From Nymphaea colorata (lineage: Eukaryota > Streptophyta > Magnoliopsida > Nymphaeales > Nymphaeaceae), in contig NC_045150.1 in NCBI RefSeq assembly GCF_008831285.2, forward strand, positions 11,325,868 through 11,389,867: 64,000 nt of DNA, written 5' to 3'. Numbering within the stretch: the first letter of the stretch is position 1; every line of letters starts with the position of its first letter. The position numbers and the translations under genes are program-made. The notes under the pieces are model-generated. The model was not told the DNA's origin. It searched no databases and saw only the letters and a list, made by a program, of their open reading frames with translations. Positions 1 through 12,541 of the stretch are shown here, one piece after another.

Positions 1-3000
1 CTACACACCAAGTTTTAACTAATTCTAAGTTTTATTGGTTCCCCCATTTGGTCCAATTTTAGAAACTGGGTTACCTACAAATCTGAGACTGCAGAAATTG
101 GTCATGTAATTAAAACATGTCCTTAACTACATATTTCCTAATCCGTAGGTGTTTTGTGAGTTTCATAAAATGATAAAAGTTTACCCTGTATGTCTAGTTT
201 CTCCCTATAAAAATTTCAGAACAATCAGAGTTTGTTTGTCCTATCTGCCATCCAAACTACAAAAGCCTATTTTATGTCAAAAATTGTGTCAAACAGTTTA
301 AAAATACAAGTTGTTACATATTGTCAAATTGGAAAATCCCCAAAAGAGTATCATGGTTTAGAGTTTGAGCATGTCCAAGTAGTCAACTAAAGTGATTCAA
401 TGCATTTGGGTTAGCAATTTAACCAATTTGAGAGAAAACCCTCTTCTTGGACCTTTAGATTTCATACATATTCATGCATTTGAATATAAAATTCACTTTG
501 TTTTAGAGGCCAAAACTTGTTTTCTCCAAAAGAGTAATTCATGTTTTGCGTTGAGCACGACTAAATAATCATTGGAAGGTATTCATGTAGTTTTAGAGGC
601 TATTAGAACCCAAATCCTTAGAATCATCATCTATTCCCTTAATTTCATATGCATTTATGTTAAGAAAAGGCTAACAAGAGTTCAACCCAATTTAGACGTT
701 AGAACCTAATTTGTTAAATTCTCCTTTATTTTCTACTTTTTTTAGTGTCTAAAGAACCAATTTAGTAAATCAAACTTGATTTTTGTCTAGTAGGAATCAG
801 ATTTCTACCTTTGAACATTTTCATTTAGGTATTTAAGAAGATGCCACGTGATTCTAAAAGTCTTTCAAGTAAGTTTTGTCAAAATCATTATTTAGAACCT
901 ATATTGTTATGTGTTTTAACACTTTAAAAAGTCCAATTAGAAAGCCAAATCCAATTTTCTTCATCTAGGAACCCCATATTTTTCATTAGAAATATTTCAT
1001 TAGTCATTTAAAACAATTCTACATAGTTTTAAGTCCTATTAGAGTTGAATTTATCCTAGTTGCTTTTAGAACCTAAGTTTTATATGCTTTAATATGTAAA
1101 AAACCCCCCAAATATGTTAAATTTGGATTTTCCTAATTTGGCATCTCATTTTTTATAATAGACAACTGCAATTAAGTCATTTGGGTCGTGTTCATGCAGC
1201 TCTACAAATTGTTGGAACCTATTCTGCTAGAAACTCACTTTGGAACCCATGTAGTTATACTTAGTTATGTGTTTTAAAATCCAATCAATGAACCAGTTTT
1301 GATTTTCCCTTAATAGGTACCTTGTTTTTTATTCTAATACCTTTAATTGATCAAGCCGACTGTGTTCATATAACTTTCCAAGTTGTTTGATTATATTTTG
1401 TTAAAATCATACCCATAAACCATGTAGTTTGCATGTAGTTATGAATTTTACTAGTTTAGAAACCCACTTCGCACCCGAAATAGCTAACAAATAGCATTTT
1501 CTTGAGCTTCTTGTATTGGTAACTTTCATTTAGTATGAACAAAGTTGCTTCAAGTGATATAACTTGAATTGAATGCCTAGAAGTTGAGCTGACCCCTTTT
1601 CCCAAGTATGCTTATGCAAAAGTGCAGTTTGCACAATTTTTCACTACGCCTATTTTGCACATTTATAACTTTTCACCCAACATAGATTTTTCCATTCTAC
1701 AAAAAAAAAAATATTAGTTCATTTAATAGAGAGTCTACCTATCAAATCCAATCTAAAATCAAGATCATTTGCACTAATTTATACCGCCTCAAACTTTCAG
1801 AAAAACCAGTTTCGTAAAAAAATTACAGTAAGATACAAGTGTTTATTCCCCCAAGTGTGTATAGTTTTACCTAAATAAACTTTTTTCAATCTTGTTTGTA
1901 TCATAACTTCTCATTTATGACAGGTAATTGATATTTGCTACTTGAATTTTTTTTCACATGTTTAAAGAAGGTTCATGCTAAATTTCATCAAAATCCAAGA
2001 TCATTTGATATACTTTATAGCTTGCGTTACATTTTACCAAATCTTGTAGTTTAAAATGTTGTTTTTGATGAAAATTAAGCCACCTAGGTATCCATTTTCA
2101 TTGTTTGACATTGTTTTTCACATGCACGCATTTGAGTAGCTTCAATTTGTCTATTTGGGTGATGTTAGTCATTTTTCATAGGATTTCCAAGCTTTTCATA
2201 TGTCAAACTTCCTTATTCACATTGTCTAATTACAACTATTTACTATAGATTTCAAGTAGCTAGTTCTTCATCCAATGCCAATTCTAACCTTTGTTTTAAA
2301 TTCAAATAAGTTTGTCTAAGTCAACCCTACGTCACCCATAGTGGTATAACTTGATTTTTTTATGATTCATGATTCTAACATATTGAGTTGAGTTTCATCC
2401 ATTTCAGTTTTCATCAATATTCATTATCTTCTTCTTCCATATCATATTTTCACGTCATACACTTATGTGACCCTTGATGGCCACTCTATGTCATTAAGCT
2501 ACCCTGAAAAGGGTAAAGTCATGTTATTTGCTTTCATATGCATCTAATATAGCTTGCTTTTATATGCATCTCATATAGTTTGCTTTTATGTTTGCATGCA
2601 TGGAATGATTTATCATGCATAGCATGTAACTCAAATTTCTATCATTTTACATGTTGGTCAACACGAATACTTTGGCACACTCACAATCCTCTTAAAAACC
2701 AATGTGGATTTGGCACGGTTCGTTTAGTTGGATAAATCCTCCTAAACAGTGAAGGTCAAATGCCTCGGCATTTTTTAGGATACACTTTCAAAATTGCATC
2801 ATGATTTCCAACTTTTATTTCCAAGTATTTTCAACCTTGTTTCACCAAACACTTCATTTTATCAATGAATTTCAACTTGTTTAGCTAAAATGATCTTCCA
2901 AAACCCATTTCCTAACCAAGATCCATGTCATTTAGGAATAAAATATCAAGACCAACCTCTCATTTTAAATTTCTCTATTACATGTCAACCCTGAGATACC

Positions 3001-3334
3001 CAATTTGATAAGAACTTCAATTTTCAAAACCTCATACACCATGTAGCTAGGTTACATCCATAACCCAATGATCAAGGGACATGATTGAATCATATACCTC
3101 TTGTTTCAAGATCAACATCCTGAGGGTATCTTTAGCTTTTAAAATCAGTTTTATTTTTAAAACTAGGTTAATATGCATATGCATATATTGTTCATTAGGC
3201 TTGAAGTATAACATTTATTGTATACAATCAATAAGTGAAGAAGGTTTTACACTTTGGATAGATTAACCTTGCTAAAGATAACAAGAATAGTTGATCCTCA
3301 TATTGATAGGATGAGCCCCATCTTATTTTAATGG
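1..3334. other. AT-rich non-coding DNA, no gene seen
   Basis: No reading frame here resembles a known protein. The phrase TTAGAACC or a close variant recurs loosely near 605, 700, 893, 1065 and 1210, which may be the remains of an old tandem or dispersed repeat. A clear short tandem repeat lies at 2528-2591. The DNA may be an eroded LTR element, but no terminal motif, primer site or domain supports this. Confidence 0.5.
2528..2591. repeat. 26-bp tandem repeat, about 2.4 copies
   Basis: Units begin at 2528, 2554 and 2580 with TTGCTTT(C/T)ATATGCATCT; the third is partial. Two or three substitutions separate the first two units. This is a simple local duplication in non-coding DNA. Confidence 0.8.
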
Positions 3335-3820
3335 AATGAAACTACTTTAAAACCCTATGAAGTTAAAAAAACATAAACATAGAATGAAACCAAAGAACTT
3401 TAAACTATATTCTACAGAAAACTGAATATGTGTTTATACATAAGAACAAACAAAATACAAACTCCTACTAAACCAGCACATCATCCAAAGGTAAAACCCC
3501 CATACGAACAACATGTTTGTGAAAGACCTTAAGAGTTAAACCTGGATCCACAATCATAGAGTTTGTCACAATATGCTCTAAAGACACCTGACCATTCTAT
3601 ATCCTCTCTTTAACAGTAAAAAACTTAATGTCGATGTGCTTCGACTTTGACAAACTGCGGCTGTTATTAGAGTACATGACTGCTGAATTATTGTCATACA
3701 ATAACTTTAGTAGTATTTCTACACCATTCACAATGTGCAGCCCCGTGACAAAATTCCACAACCACAAAACATGATTGGATGTCTCGTAACATGCTATGAA
3801 TTCTGCTGCCAATCATTTTC
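3335..3820 (-). mobile_element. Copia 3'-end fragment (RNase H tail and downstream leader)
   Basis: On the minus strand, 3812-3597 encodes the end of a Copia RNase H domain (AAEFIACYETSNH, then DNNSAVMYSNNSRSLSKSKH). The following bases down to about 3335 match the 3' untranslated part of the plus-strand Copia element at 41550-42030. The match stops before the LTR. This copy keeps a Trp codon (HVLWLWNF) where the 41.6 kb copy has a stop, so it descends from a less damaged relative. It is truncated at both ends with no LTR or target duplication visible. It is a dead fragment of the family whose nearly complete member sits at 36276-42742. Confidence 0.8.
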
Positions 3821-4320
3821 ATTCTCGTTCATAGCTGGGAATGATGTCCAGCTAAGGAGAGCTACGATCAAATGTACATGTTAACACATGAATCAATTTT
3901 TCTAAAAAGAGAACCCATGAATCAAGTTTTGAAAGGGGCACCAAGAACATTTCCCTTTCCAAAACAACTAGCCTAAACTATTTTTAACTCCCCACCATGA
4001 GGGAATCCCATGGTGAGAGAGTGATTTGCTACAATATATATAATTTCAATGTCTAGTAGGGTGATCCATATACTTTCATGAATGTGATCCACCATTGCAT
4101 GACGAAATTATGGGCAAACAAGCTTGAGCATTCTCTTGTTTTTCTTCTATTTTTAATCATTTTGATTCTTACATTCTTGATTTAGTTGATCAAGGGTGGT
4201 AGAGGAGATTAAAAACTAGTTTTCAATCTTCTTACGTAAAAGAGTCCAGTTATGAATCATCATAGTTCATAAGCTGAGTGGTCCCTTGTTAACATCCCAT
4301 GTTGAGAGGTAAGATGCGAG
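3821..4320. other. Intergenic DNA, nothing recognised
   Basis: Unique-looking AT-rich sequence between the Copia fragment and a (TA)n tract. No ORF of interest and no repeat structure was noticed. Confidence 0.4.
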
Positions 4321-4362
4321 TATATCTATATCTATCTATATATATATATATATATATATATA
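4321..4362. repeat. (TA)n microsatellite
   Basis: An uninterrupted TA run is preceded by TATC-type units. Similar short (TA)n tracts occur near 11937, 24020, 24114, 24297, 45608, 55042, 55327, 59103 and 63154. Confidence 0.9.
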
Positions 4363-4379
4363 ATGTAACGCTCGTCTCG

Positions 4380-5210
4380 TGCAGGTGGGTTGGATCGGGT
4401 CTAGACTCGCACCCAAATCCATCCGCGTGGGAGCCCGACTCCTCTTCTCCCTCGCCTTCCTCAACGTCTCCTTCTCCTTCGTCTCTTGCTGGTTCGCACG
4501 ACAGAGAGAAACGGGAGGCAGAAGGTGGCTGCGGCGACGCTCTGGTAAGCCCTCTCGACCTCTGCCTCTTCCCCTCCTTTCTCTCTTCTTCTTCCCTTTT
4601 CTCCTCCTCCCTCTCTTGTTGTTTATGCAGTCTCCCCCTTCTCAACCGCACAACCTCCCTCCTACACAACCCTCTCTCTCTCGTGCTATTCCCCTCTTCC
4701 GCCACTCTCATGCTCCCTTGCCCTCTTTGCCTGCACTCTCCCCTCTCCGTCAGTGCCCTCACTCTGGCCGTCTCTCGCTTTTTCTCTGCATTCTCTCTCT
4801 CTCTCTCTTCTTCCCTCTTGCCCTCTTGTCTATCTCTCCCCTCTGTTTGAACCCTCTTTGCCTGTTCCCCCTCTCTACCTGCAACCTCACCCAACCATGC
4901 GATCCTCTCCCATCTCTCTCTGTCGGCTCCCTCTCCCTAACCGTGTGAGTCTCCCTTAACCGAACCTTCCCTCTTAGCTGAGCTTCTCTTTTTGCCTTGC
5001 CGACTACCTCCTTCTCATGACAGACCCTCCTCTTGTATTCTTTCACTGATTTTTCACCCTTTGGTGGTTGTTTGATCGGTTGGCAGCTTGGGGACGCATC
5101 TTTTCCCTCATATGAGTGAATTGAAGGCATTGGTGGTGAAGGCAGTGAGCAATCTTTGACGTTGGCGCTCAATTGAACATTTGAGGTGGTTGCCAGGAAC
5201 ATTGCAGCAG
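4380..5210. other. Pyrimidine-rich low-complexity block
   Basis: The plus strand is a long run of CTC/TCC-rich sequence that opens overlapping reading frames of 150-200 codons on both strands. Their translations are almost all Ser/Leu/Pro (plus) or Arg/Glu (minus), as expected from composition alone. A 5' leader of a gene or LTR element is possible, since CTCTGGTAAGCC at about 4540 looks like a splice donor, but no protein family is visible. Confidence 0.5.
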
Positions 5211-5214
5211 TTTG

Positions 5215-6630
5215 GACACTAAGATTGGGGTGAGCGACGCCTAACCGAGCCTAAATCGACTAATATTATCTATTAGAGCATGTATAGTTATTATTTGAGC
5301 ATGCTAGACTTATGATTTGATGATTTGGAATGCATATTAGCAATGTTGCAATTTTGAAAAAAATTAAGGATTTTTTTAGAAAAATGAGAATCCAGTGCGT
5401 ATCTATCTCTTTAGGATGATGTATTCATTTTTGAAGCTATTTGGAAACATGGTAGAGATTTGATGTGGGTGAGAAGATTTAGAATCGTTTTAGTGAGCAC
5501 ATGGTGCATGCTTTTATCAATGGGTGTATTGCATTGTTGGTTAGGAAAAAACATGTAAGTTGGGTGTATTATTGAGAAGACGCTTCAAATGAAGAAAACA
5601 AATGAGAAATGTGTTAGTGATAGATTGATCGAAGCTTTGAGTTTAGATGTTTGGTCACAACCTTAAGGAGTTGAGAAGTGGCCTATTGAAGGACTTTGTG
5701 GGTTGACACTACCCGTCGACACCTTCTTGAGGTGATGACATGCCTCAATGTTTTTGTTTCATATTTGTATAAATTGTAAAGCGAAGTAAGTTAAAATCTT
5801 ATTGCTTGATTATGCTTTCAGGTACACCGGGCACATCCAGTAGACCTTGAGCAACAAGACGTGAAACTCGAGGCATTTTGAAGTGTTTTGTGGATGCGCG
5901 ACAGGTATTGCAGCATTCCAGGTAAATCTTTGCCTGTGCCAACCTATGAATGTGTGTTTTCGAGATCATGAGATCTTACAAATGTGATGTGATTGAACGA
6001 TTGTTTTGTGAGTGAATGTATGTATGCATGCGAATGATTTGTTATGTGATAAGTTTTGTTTTAGAAAGCTATTAGAAGCTTGTTTTGAAAACTATTACGC
6101 ATTTGCATGTGCATGCTAGATTTGATAACTGCCTAGGACAGATGAGGTGTGTATCGAGTCGAGAATCTCCTCGACCCCGATTATGTATTAAAGAGCATCA
6201 TAGAATGATAATTGTATAGGACAACTATGAGTCAATTATGGATCGAGACTACTCTCCGAGATTTGACTATGTTTTCAAAGATGTGATCGATGTATTTCAT
6301 AAATATGAATGTTGTGATTTGTTACATATACATTGCCATAGGTAATAATGAAATTGAATGAGATTGAAGGGCAGTTGTAACCATATTGTTATGATGGCTA
6401 GCTAAGAATGTTAATGATATGTCTAGCCCTCGTGCGGAGGCATTTGGAGGTATGGGTGCACTCGCGGAGTGAACCAACCTCATGAGCTAGCCGGTCATTT
6501 TGTGAATCTGTGTCCATAATGATAAGAAAGAATAAGAGATGAGAAGTGAATGGGTTGTGGCAATGTGTTTGGGAGTTGTCCCGCTTTCGTCACTGGTCTC
6601 GCCTGTTTGGAGTGCAGACGGTGCAAGGCG
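5215..6630. mobile_element. Possible LTR remnant (Ty3/Gypsy-like), uncertain
   Basis: The block around 5820-5940 (GGTACACCGGGCACATCC, then GACGTGAAACTCGAGGC) and the one at 6425-6485 have the wording I associate with long LTRs of plant Ty3/Gypsy elements. No flanking TG...CA ends, target duplication or second LTR was found. It abuts the truncated end of the TNL copy A NB-ARC exon at about 6630, so whatever it is may have caused that truncation. The family call is inference only. Confidence 0.22.
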
Positions 6631-6632
6631 CT

Positions 6633-7559
6633 GGTAAGCATCCTCCCAATCCTCCCAACCAATGAGAAAACATGCTATGTCCAAGAATATGCGTTGTCTT
6701 TTCTAACCAAGGCTGTCATAACTTATTTTTAACCTCTCATGGACGTCTTTATGTTGATCCCGTTTTAGTTGCTCCAGATTCGACTTCCATTCTTCAATTG
6801 TTTTAAATTCAGAGAAGAGGCTCCCAAATACTTGGAGGCATAGAGGTATCCCACCAGCAATTGCCACAGCTTCCTCCAACAAGTCACTCCAATCTGATTT
6901 TGGTTCGGGTTGTGCAAACTCATGCTGACTGAAAAGTTTAAGCGATTGGGCACGATCCAATTTCAGAACCTCATATACGACCTTTTGTTGTCCCTTAAAG
7001 ATGTCTTCATCTCTAGAAGTGACAATGATTATGCTTTCTTCACTGAACCAACCGGACCGGCTGCCTACCAGCGCATCAAGCTAATCTTTATGATCAACAT
7101 CGTCGAGAACTACAAGCACTTTCATGCCTCCAATTCATTCTCTGATTATGGTGATGCCCTTGTCCTTATTGTTTATTATGACTTCTCTTCTAAGGACTTC
7201 TCTTCCAAGCATCAAGCAGCTGTTTCTGCAAGACAACGATTCCATTTCCATTCTGCTGCTTTGATACTTCGCGGACATTTGAAAGGAAGCTGCAGTTCTC
7301 GAAGCTGGAACAGTTCTCGAAACTGGAACAGTTCTCACTGACATTGTGCTGCTTTAATAATCTGTTGTAGACTGCTTTGGCAAGGGTTGTCTTCTCGATG
7401 CCACATATCCCAACCATTCTAACTTTCCTATCCAACCGTTTGATCACCTCATTCACGCGAGAATTAAGATATGTAGGATTGTCGCACGTGAACAGGTATT
7501 TAGGGATCACTTCCTTAATCATTTCCAAAATGCACATTATAAGATCTCCTTCGTCGTGC
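6633..7559 (-). pseudogene. TNL copy A, NB-ARC exon fragment (broken)
   Basis: This is an NB-ARC exon of a TIR-NB-LRR immune receptor, the ATP-binding switch module. It starts at 7559 after a good acceptor (ATTATAG), and the joined frame would run HDEGDLIMCILEMIKEV into LNSRVNEVIKRLD. The Walker A region reads GICGIEKTTLAKAVY, whereas copy B at 58.8 kb has GICGIGGIGKTTLAKAVY. Nine bases are missing and the remaining GIGK is GIEK, so nucleotide binding should be lost. After LQKQLLDAWK the frame shifts, and the kinase-2 region survives only in pieces. A later frame (6960-6703) keeps GGIPLCLQVFGSLF (GLPL motif) and LKISYDSLG. Similarity to copy B stops at about 6633, shortly after CFLIGWEDWEDAYQ, so the MHD motif and LRRs are absent. 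Clearly a pseudogene. Confidence 0.9.
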
Positions 7560-7894
7560 CTATAATGAATTAATAAGCCACCAACAATTAGTGAAAGAAA
7601 TATTTATCCATACTAGTCCCATTTGAATAAAGTTCTAGCTTTATTACAATGCACAAGGGATAGATCAACCCAAATCAGAATTAATATCACAAGTAAAGGT
7701 AGGTGCAAAAGTTAGATGTGAGATAGATATGAAACAATCTTAGCCATTTGATCTTTTCTAGACAAATGGCTGAGCAAAATTCAAGGAGAAAAAATTAGAA
7801 AAAAATATGCATTTTTCTCCATCTTTTTCTTAATTCCATGATTGAATTATGCAGCACCAACTTGTCTAGCACATGCTTCTTTCTCTCTCCCCCC

Positions 7895-7933
<39 letters not shown>

Positions 7934-8821
7934 ATGATAAGATGAGACGCATTTCGCTTTTTCAAAAGCTTTCACTGGAGGTATTTTTGCACTTTTACAA
8001 GTTAGTGAAGGTTTTTTTTTTTTTTTTTAAACTTTTGCAAGCGGTGGACTTTTCTATATCTTCAGATATTTTGGCCCTCTTTTTTTCATTTTTTACCATT
8101 TCAACAAGGACATGAATATAATTTTAACACGACTCCATGATTGTTCAGAATGTTGGTGTGCCGAACACTAAATCTGGTTTGAGGAAAAATGTGTATATAT
8201 GAATCAAACACCAAAACAACACTACCTTTTGCCCATTGTGAGATCAGACTATAAAAACTACCTTAAATAAGCAAAAGCTTTGTCCACCATGCAAGCTCTC
8301 AATTCAAAAGGGTCACTGGTCAGAAAAATTGTTCAAGCCCCATCGAAAAATAATACTGACTAATCCTAAGTCAAAAGTTGCTCTAAAACAACTAGGAGAT
8401 TCTGTAGAAGAAATACAGAGTTCTCAGAGTGGCTTGGTCATCAAGAGGCCTCTCCTTATTCATTATATAGGGCGGGGCTGTCATTTCCTTTCAATCAAAT
8501 CCTTTCCTTGAAATCAGGGTCTTTCCTTTTCTATTTTGTTGATGGAAAATGGCATCCATTGCATTTATCTTTCTCAAAGCCGGTTTTGTTGAGTTGACAC
8601 TCCCTTCCTTTTCTTTCACTGAATTTCATGTTCCTGATAATTTTGATGGCTCTCATCTTGAATAGCTACTTGACCTCTCGAGACTCAAACACAAGTATGG
8701 ATAAGGCATGGAAGGGGAGCTCATTGTTGTTTACATATGACGTCAGAAATTTCAACAGGAAATGGAATGCTAGTCTAAATACTAGAGTAAGAAAAGGGGA
8801 GAAAGGTGACTAAGAGCATAC
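7560..8821 (-). other. DNA between TIR and NB-ARC exons of TNL copy A
   Basis: If A was once one gene, this is its TIR to NB-ARC intron. Its contents are mixed. About 7935-7952 and 8695-8821 match the equivalent intron of copy B (near 60312 and 60390-60493). About 8080-8115 and 8275-8310 instead match sequence lying upstream of copy B's TIR exon (near 61205-61240 and 62225-62260). A (CT)n(CA)n microsatellite lies at 7886-7933, with a 17-base T run at about 8012. The mixture suggests a recombined junction between two TNL units. Confidence 0.5.
7886..7933. repeat. (CT)n(CA)n microsatellite
   Basis: A compound dinucleotide repeat: CT units run straight into about ten CA units. Confidence 0.9.
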
Positions 8822-9354
8822 CCATTTGCATCCTTTAGGTTGAACCCCGATATCTTTCCACCCTCACTCAAAGCATTCTTCCATTGTCTCACCTTTTGCT
8901 TTAGCTCCTCATTGTTCTCATGGCTCTCAAATTTTCGCTTTAAAGGACCTTTCAAATTCCCAACATGGGAAGGATCGACACCGAAGAATACAGGAATGAT
9001 GAGCCTCCTTGGCTCCACCCTCCTGCACTCTACCATCTTACTAATCACTCTCAAACACCACTTCGAATCAGCGTAACCCTCAAAGATGATGGGCACAAAC
9101 ATCCTCGACCTTTCTATGCACCCAAACAAGTTATTCACCCTCTCACCCTTCTCCAAATTCACGTTATCTATGAAAGTAGAGATGACCCTTGTTACCAAGG
9201 CATCATAAAGATGGGCAATGAATCCCTTGCAGGTGTCGGGTCCTCCTAAAACTTAAGAAAACATCATATTTCTTAACATCGTCTCCTTGGATAATGTTCC
9301 ATCAACACCACAACTATGAGAGCAGACGTCCTTCTCCTCGGTAGCTCCTTCCAT
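8822..9354 (-). pseudogene. TNL copy A, TIR exon (frameshifted)
   Basis: This is the first exon of a TIR-NB-LRR gene. The ATG at 9354 begins MEGATEEKDVC, matching copy B's start. The exon ends at 8822 before a GTATGC donor shared with copy B. Most of the TIR domain reads from 9198 to 8822: VTRVISTFIDNVNLEKGE, then ERSRMFVPIIFEGYADSKWC, then RRLIIPVFFGVDPSHV. The front end is damaged. Relative to copy B a stretch before the VFLSFRG motif is missing, a frame change gives a TAA right after MMFS, and an extra base lies in the FRG codons. TIR domains signal by self-association and NADase activity; the N-terminal strand needed for the fold is out of frame here. It keeps the segment that copy B has deleted, so the two copies were damaged independently. 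Confidence 0.9.
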
Positions 9355-11397
9355 TGCGACCAATTGGCCAATAGATTAAAATGTTCCCAAAGAAACAATG
9401 AGACTACTTCCTAGGGCTTTCCGCCCAGCAACGGTTACGACTGGAGAGATTTGATTAGTTTTCATATTTGATTTCATAACTGTAAGTGGGTCTTCTTGCA
9501 ATTACAAAATGTAATTGTGGGGCTCAAGGCCACTATCCAGCATCCCACTTAGTCATGAAACTGTCATATTGTTTCCATTGCTTGTGGGTTTTCTTGATTT
9601 TTAGTTACGTAGTTTTCCATATTAGTTTGTTCATCGTAACTTGAATTTTGTTTAAAGTTTGTAGCGAGGTTTTTCTTTCAATTGTTTTTCATCACAACCT
9701 TTCAAATATTCAATATATTTCACATTAGTTATGAGATTTTCTACATGCACAAGTATTTTCATCGTAACATGTTAAAACTTAGTTTTATGTGAACCACAAG
9801 CTTTACATAAAAATCAACAAGAATTCTCTTGATTATAATTCTAGCAATCATATAAGCATTTGAAGCGTACATGTATATTCTCTTCTTATTCAATAATAAA
9901 GTCAGCTTAGATATTTTTCAACCACCTCACAAAGAGGCAAACCAGGATGTTCCTAGCCTCTTACGGGCTACATACTTGGCTAATAAATCATTAGGAATTC
10001 TTTTTGTTAAAAATGCTAGCAATTATATGAATATAACTTTTTTTTTATTTTGTCATTGTAAAAAATCAGATAACAGTTGCAGAATCGGCTGGCAGAATCG
10101 GCTGCCTCTGCTCCGCATGGGAGAAGGTAGCCGAGCCTTCTCTTCTCGCGCAGAAAGAGAAAAACTTAAAAGAAAAGAAAAGGGGGGAACGAGGAGGCCG
10201 CTTGTTGATGAAACAACTTTGGGGTAAAGATATCCTTCTTTTTTTATAGACATATTTTTCAATAAAATTATATAATGGCAAGGAGAAAATATTGCTTCAA
10301 TAATGTTATTATTTCTAGGAGAATGTGAGATTTTTGAAGATTATTCTATCTATAAAATATGCCAAAGTTGATATTTAAGGATGTAGTGTAGTAGATGTGA
10401 TAGTTTAATTTGAATACCAATCTACAACGGGATACAACATGAGAGGATACTTTTAAGATACTTGAGATGTTACAGTTTTAAGGACTGAGAAATTTATATA
10501 TATACTAGACATCACCACACACATGAGATTGTAAATAATTAGAGACATTATCATGTATCGATATTTTTTTTTTAAAATAATTTTTTCTTTTTCTTTTGTC
10601 GAAATTGTTTTGTCTTTGTTGACCATATTGCAAAATAGTTCTTACTTTGTATATTTACCACAGTATCACTTAGTTTCCAGCACGACATGGTGGCCCATAT
10701 GATCCAATATTCGGGGTCCAACTTTAAAAAAAGTTAATATTTATTTATTATCAGAACTTTAAAAAATGGGAATTTTTTCATATGCAGACCTAGATTTTAC
10801 TTTTTAGCTTATCCTTTACAATTTATATAAGAAAATTGCAGTTTTTGTAAAGACTGTTAAATAAGAGCTTGAAGCAAACTTCTGTTCAATATAAATAATA
10901 GTTCAGATTATTAAAGAAAAATTGGCGTTACCATTTGCTCCTCAGGATAACATAAATTCACTTCAAACCCTTGGTTATTGGTTTTAATAAAGCGCAGCCA
11001 TTATTGAAAAATTACAAAAGAAAGAGCTTGTTCTTTCGATTATAGGCAAAAGGCCAGCCAGCATCTTTCCTACAAGGCATTAATGCTCAAATTAGAGTTG
11101 AGGGTTCCCCGTACCATTTAGAGGGGGCTCAAACTAGAATTGTGTGTGTGTGTATATATTGGTCGAAGTTATTAGGAGGTATCTTGTTGCTTTCTTGCCT
11201 TCGAGGCAAACAACTCTGCACTCGATTATTAAACTCAAGGATCTCTTTTCATGCTAATGCGCGGTGATGATCTCGAAAGTATTGTGACTCAGTTTGGTGC
11301 TTGTATGGAGAGAAGAGGACTTTTGTTGCCTTCACATATGGATGCAGACCATCGGTCTTTGTACATTGTGTGAGGCTTAAATGTTTTGAGTATGAAA
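9355..11397. other. Intergenic DNA upstream of TNL copy A
   Basis: This contains the 5' flank of copy A's TIR exon followed by AT-rich DNA. Short open frames around 9871-10281 show no recognisable family, and their antiparallel overlap indicates composition-driven ORFs. No TATA box or promoter could be assigned with confidence. Confidence 0.4.
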
Positions 11398-12541
11398 CCA
11401 AACAATGAAGTATTTTCTTTTTGGATTTTTTTCCCTAACTGGAATGCCCTAACAAGCCCTTAACGGTGGTGTTTCAGTGGTTCTAATTTTGTAGTCGTTG
11501 TCATGTTTCGGTGCATTACTTTTTTTTTTTTACTGATACACAAGTGAAGGATGTACTGTTTGTTCATTTAAGTTTCAAAGCAAGTTCTTGTACTTACGAT
11601 CAACTGCCAAAAAGCTTTACTTTAGCTAGAAGATGCCTCTTAACCTGAGATAATCTAAGTCTGGATAAAACGAGATGAACTGAGACATTGCAATTTAGTT
11701 GTGAAGATTCTACTTGCTTAACTAGATTGGCCTACATTTGGATCATTATCTTCTTGTCTGAATTCATTTTCTGTGTTACGGAAACTAGTAGAGGGAGAGA
11801 GAATCAATAACGAATACGACTATGATGTTAGATGCACCAACCTTGTATGAAGTAATTTTAATGATGAAATAGAATAGGAACAAACGCATGTAAAGATAAC
11901 TTTAAAAAAGTGTTCCTGCAGGTACATTCTTGAGCATATATATATATATATATATATATTAGTCAATGGAGAACACGAACTACTGAGCTTTATGAAATTA
12001 AACCACACCATTGAAAGACTCGGCAACAAAAATGGGAGAAATTTATTCTAATTCAAAATCTTCTACTTCGCACGTGTGTGTGTGTAAGGATTATTTATAT
12101 TGATTACAAGCTACTCGATCGATTTAATTTGATGGTTTACAGAATTTTACAAACAAGTATTTTTAAATATTTTTCTTTTTCAGAAAGAACCACAAAAAAA
12201 AACATGACACTTTAACTTTGAAAAAACTAAAGTTTGTACGTATTTATGAAACCAGATCTTTTATAGAAAACACAAATTGGCAACCCCGAGGTAGATGGAT
12301 CTAAGGATCTGTGTTCGATGATAAAGTAAAACTTTTCAGCAGTTGATCGTAACTACAAGAACTTGCTTTGAGACTTAAATGAACATACATAACATCCTTC
12401 AACTTGTGTATCAGTCAAAAAAAGTAATACACCGAAACATGATAATGACTACAAAATTAGAACCACTGAAATGCCACCGTTAAGGGCTTGTTAGAGCATT
12501 CCAGTTAGGGAAAAAATCCGAAAAGAAAATACTTCATTGTT
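11398..12541. repeat. Long inverted repeat, arms about 215-235 bp, spacer about 690 bp
   Basis: The sequence at 11400-11634 and the reverse complement of 12327-12541 agree at roughly nine bases in ten by eye, for example GATACACAAGT(T)GAAGGATGT and AGCAAGTTCTTGTA. The outer edges carry an imperfect direct repeat, TCGGTCTTTGTAC followed by TTGTGTGAGGC, at 11353-11377 and 12540-12565. A transcript across it would fold into a long hairpin. The spacer includes a (TA)n run at about 11937-11960 and (GT)n at 12073. It could be a foldback-type element or a rearranged duplicate. No transposase is present. Confidence 0.8.

Noticed and set aside
4289-5202. Overlapping 147-201-codon frames on both strands
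   Set aside because: Translations are almost only Ser/Leu/Pro or Arg/Glu, reflecting the CT-rich tract; several frames are open at once.
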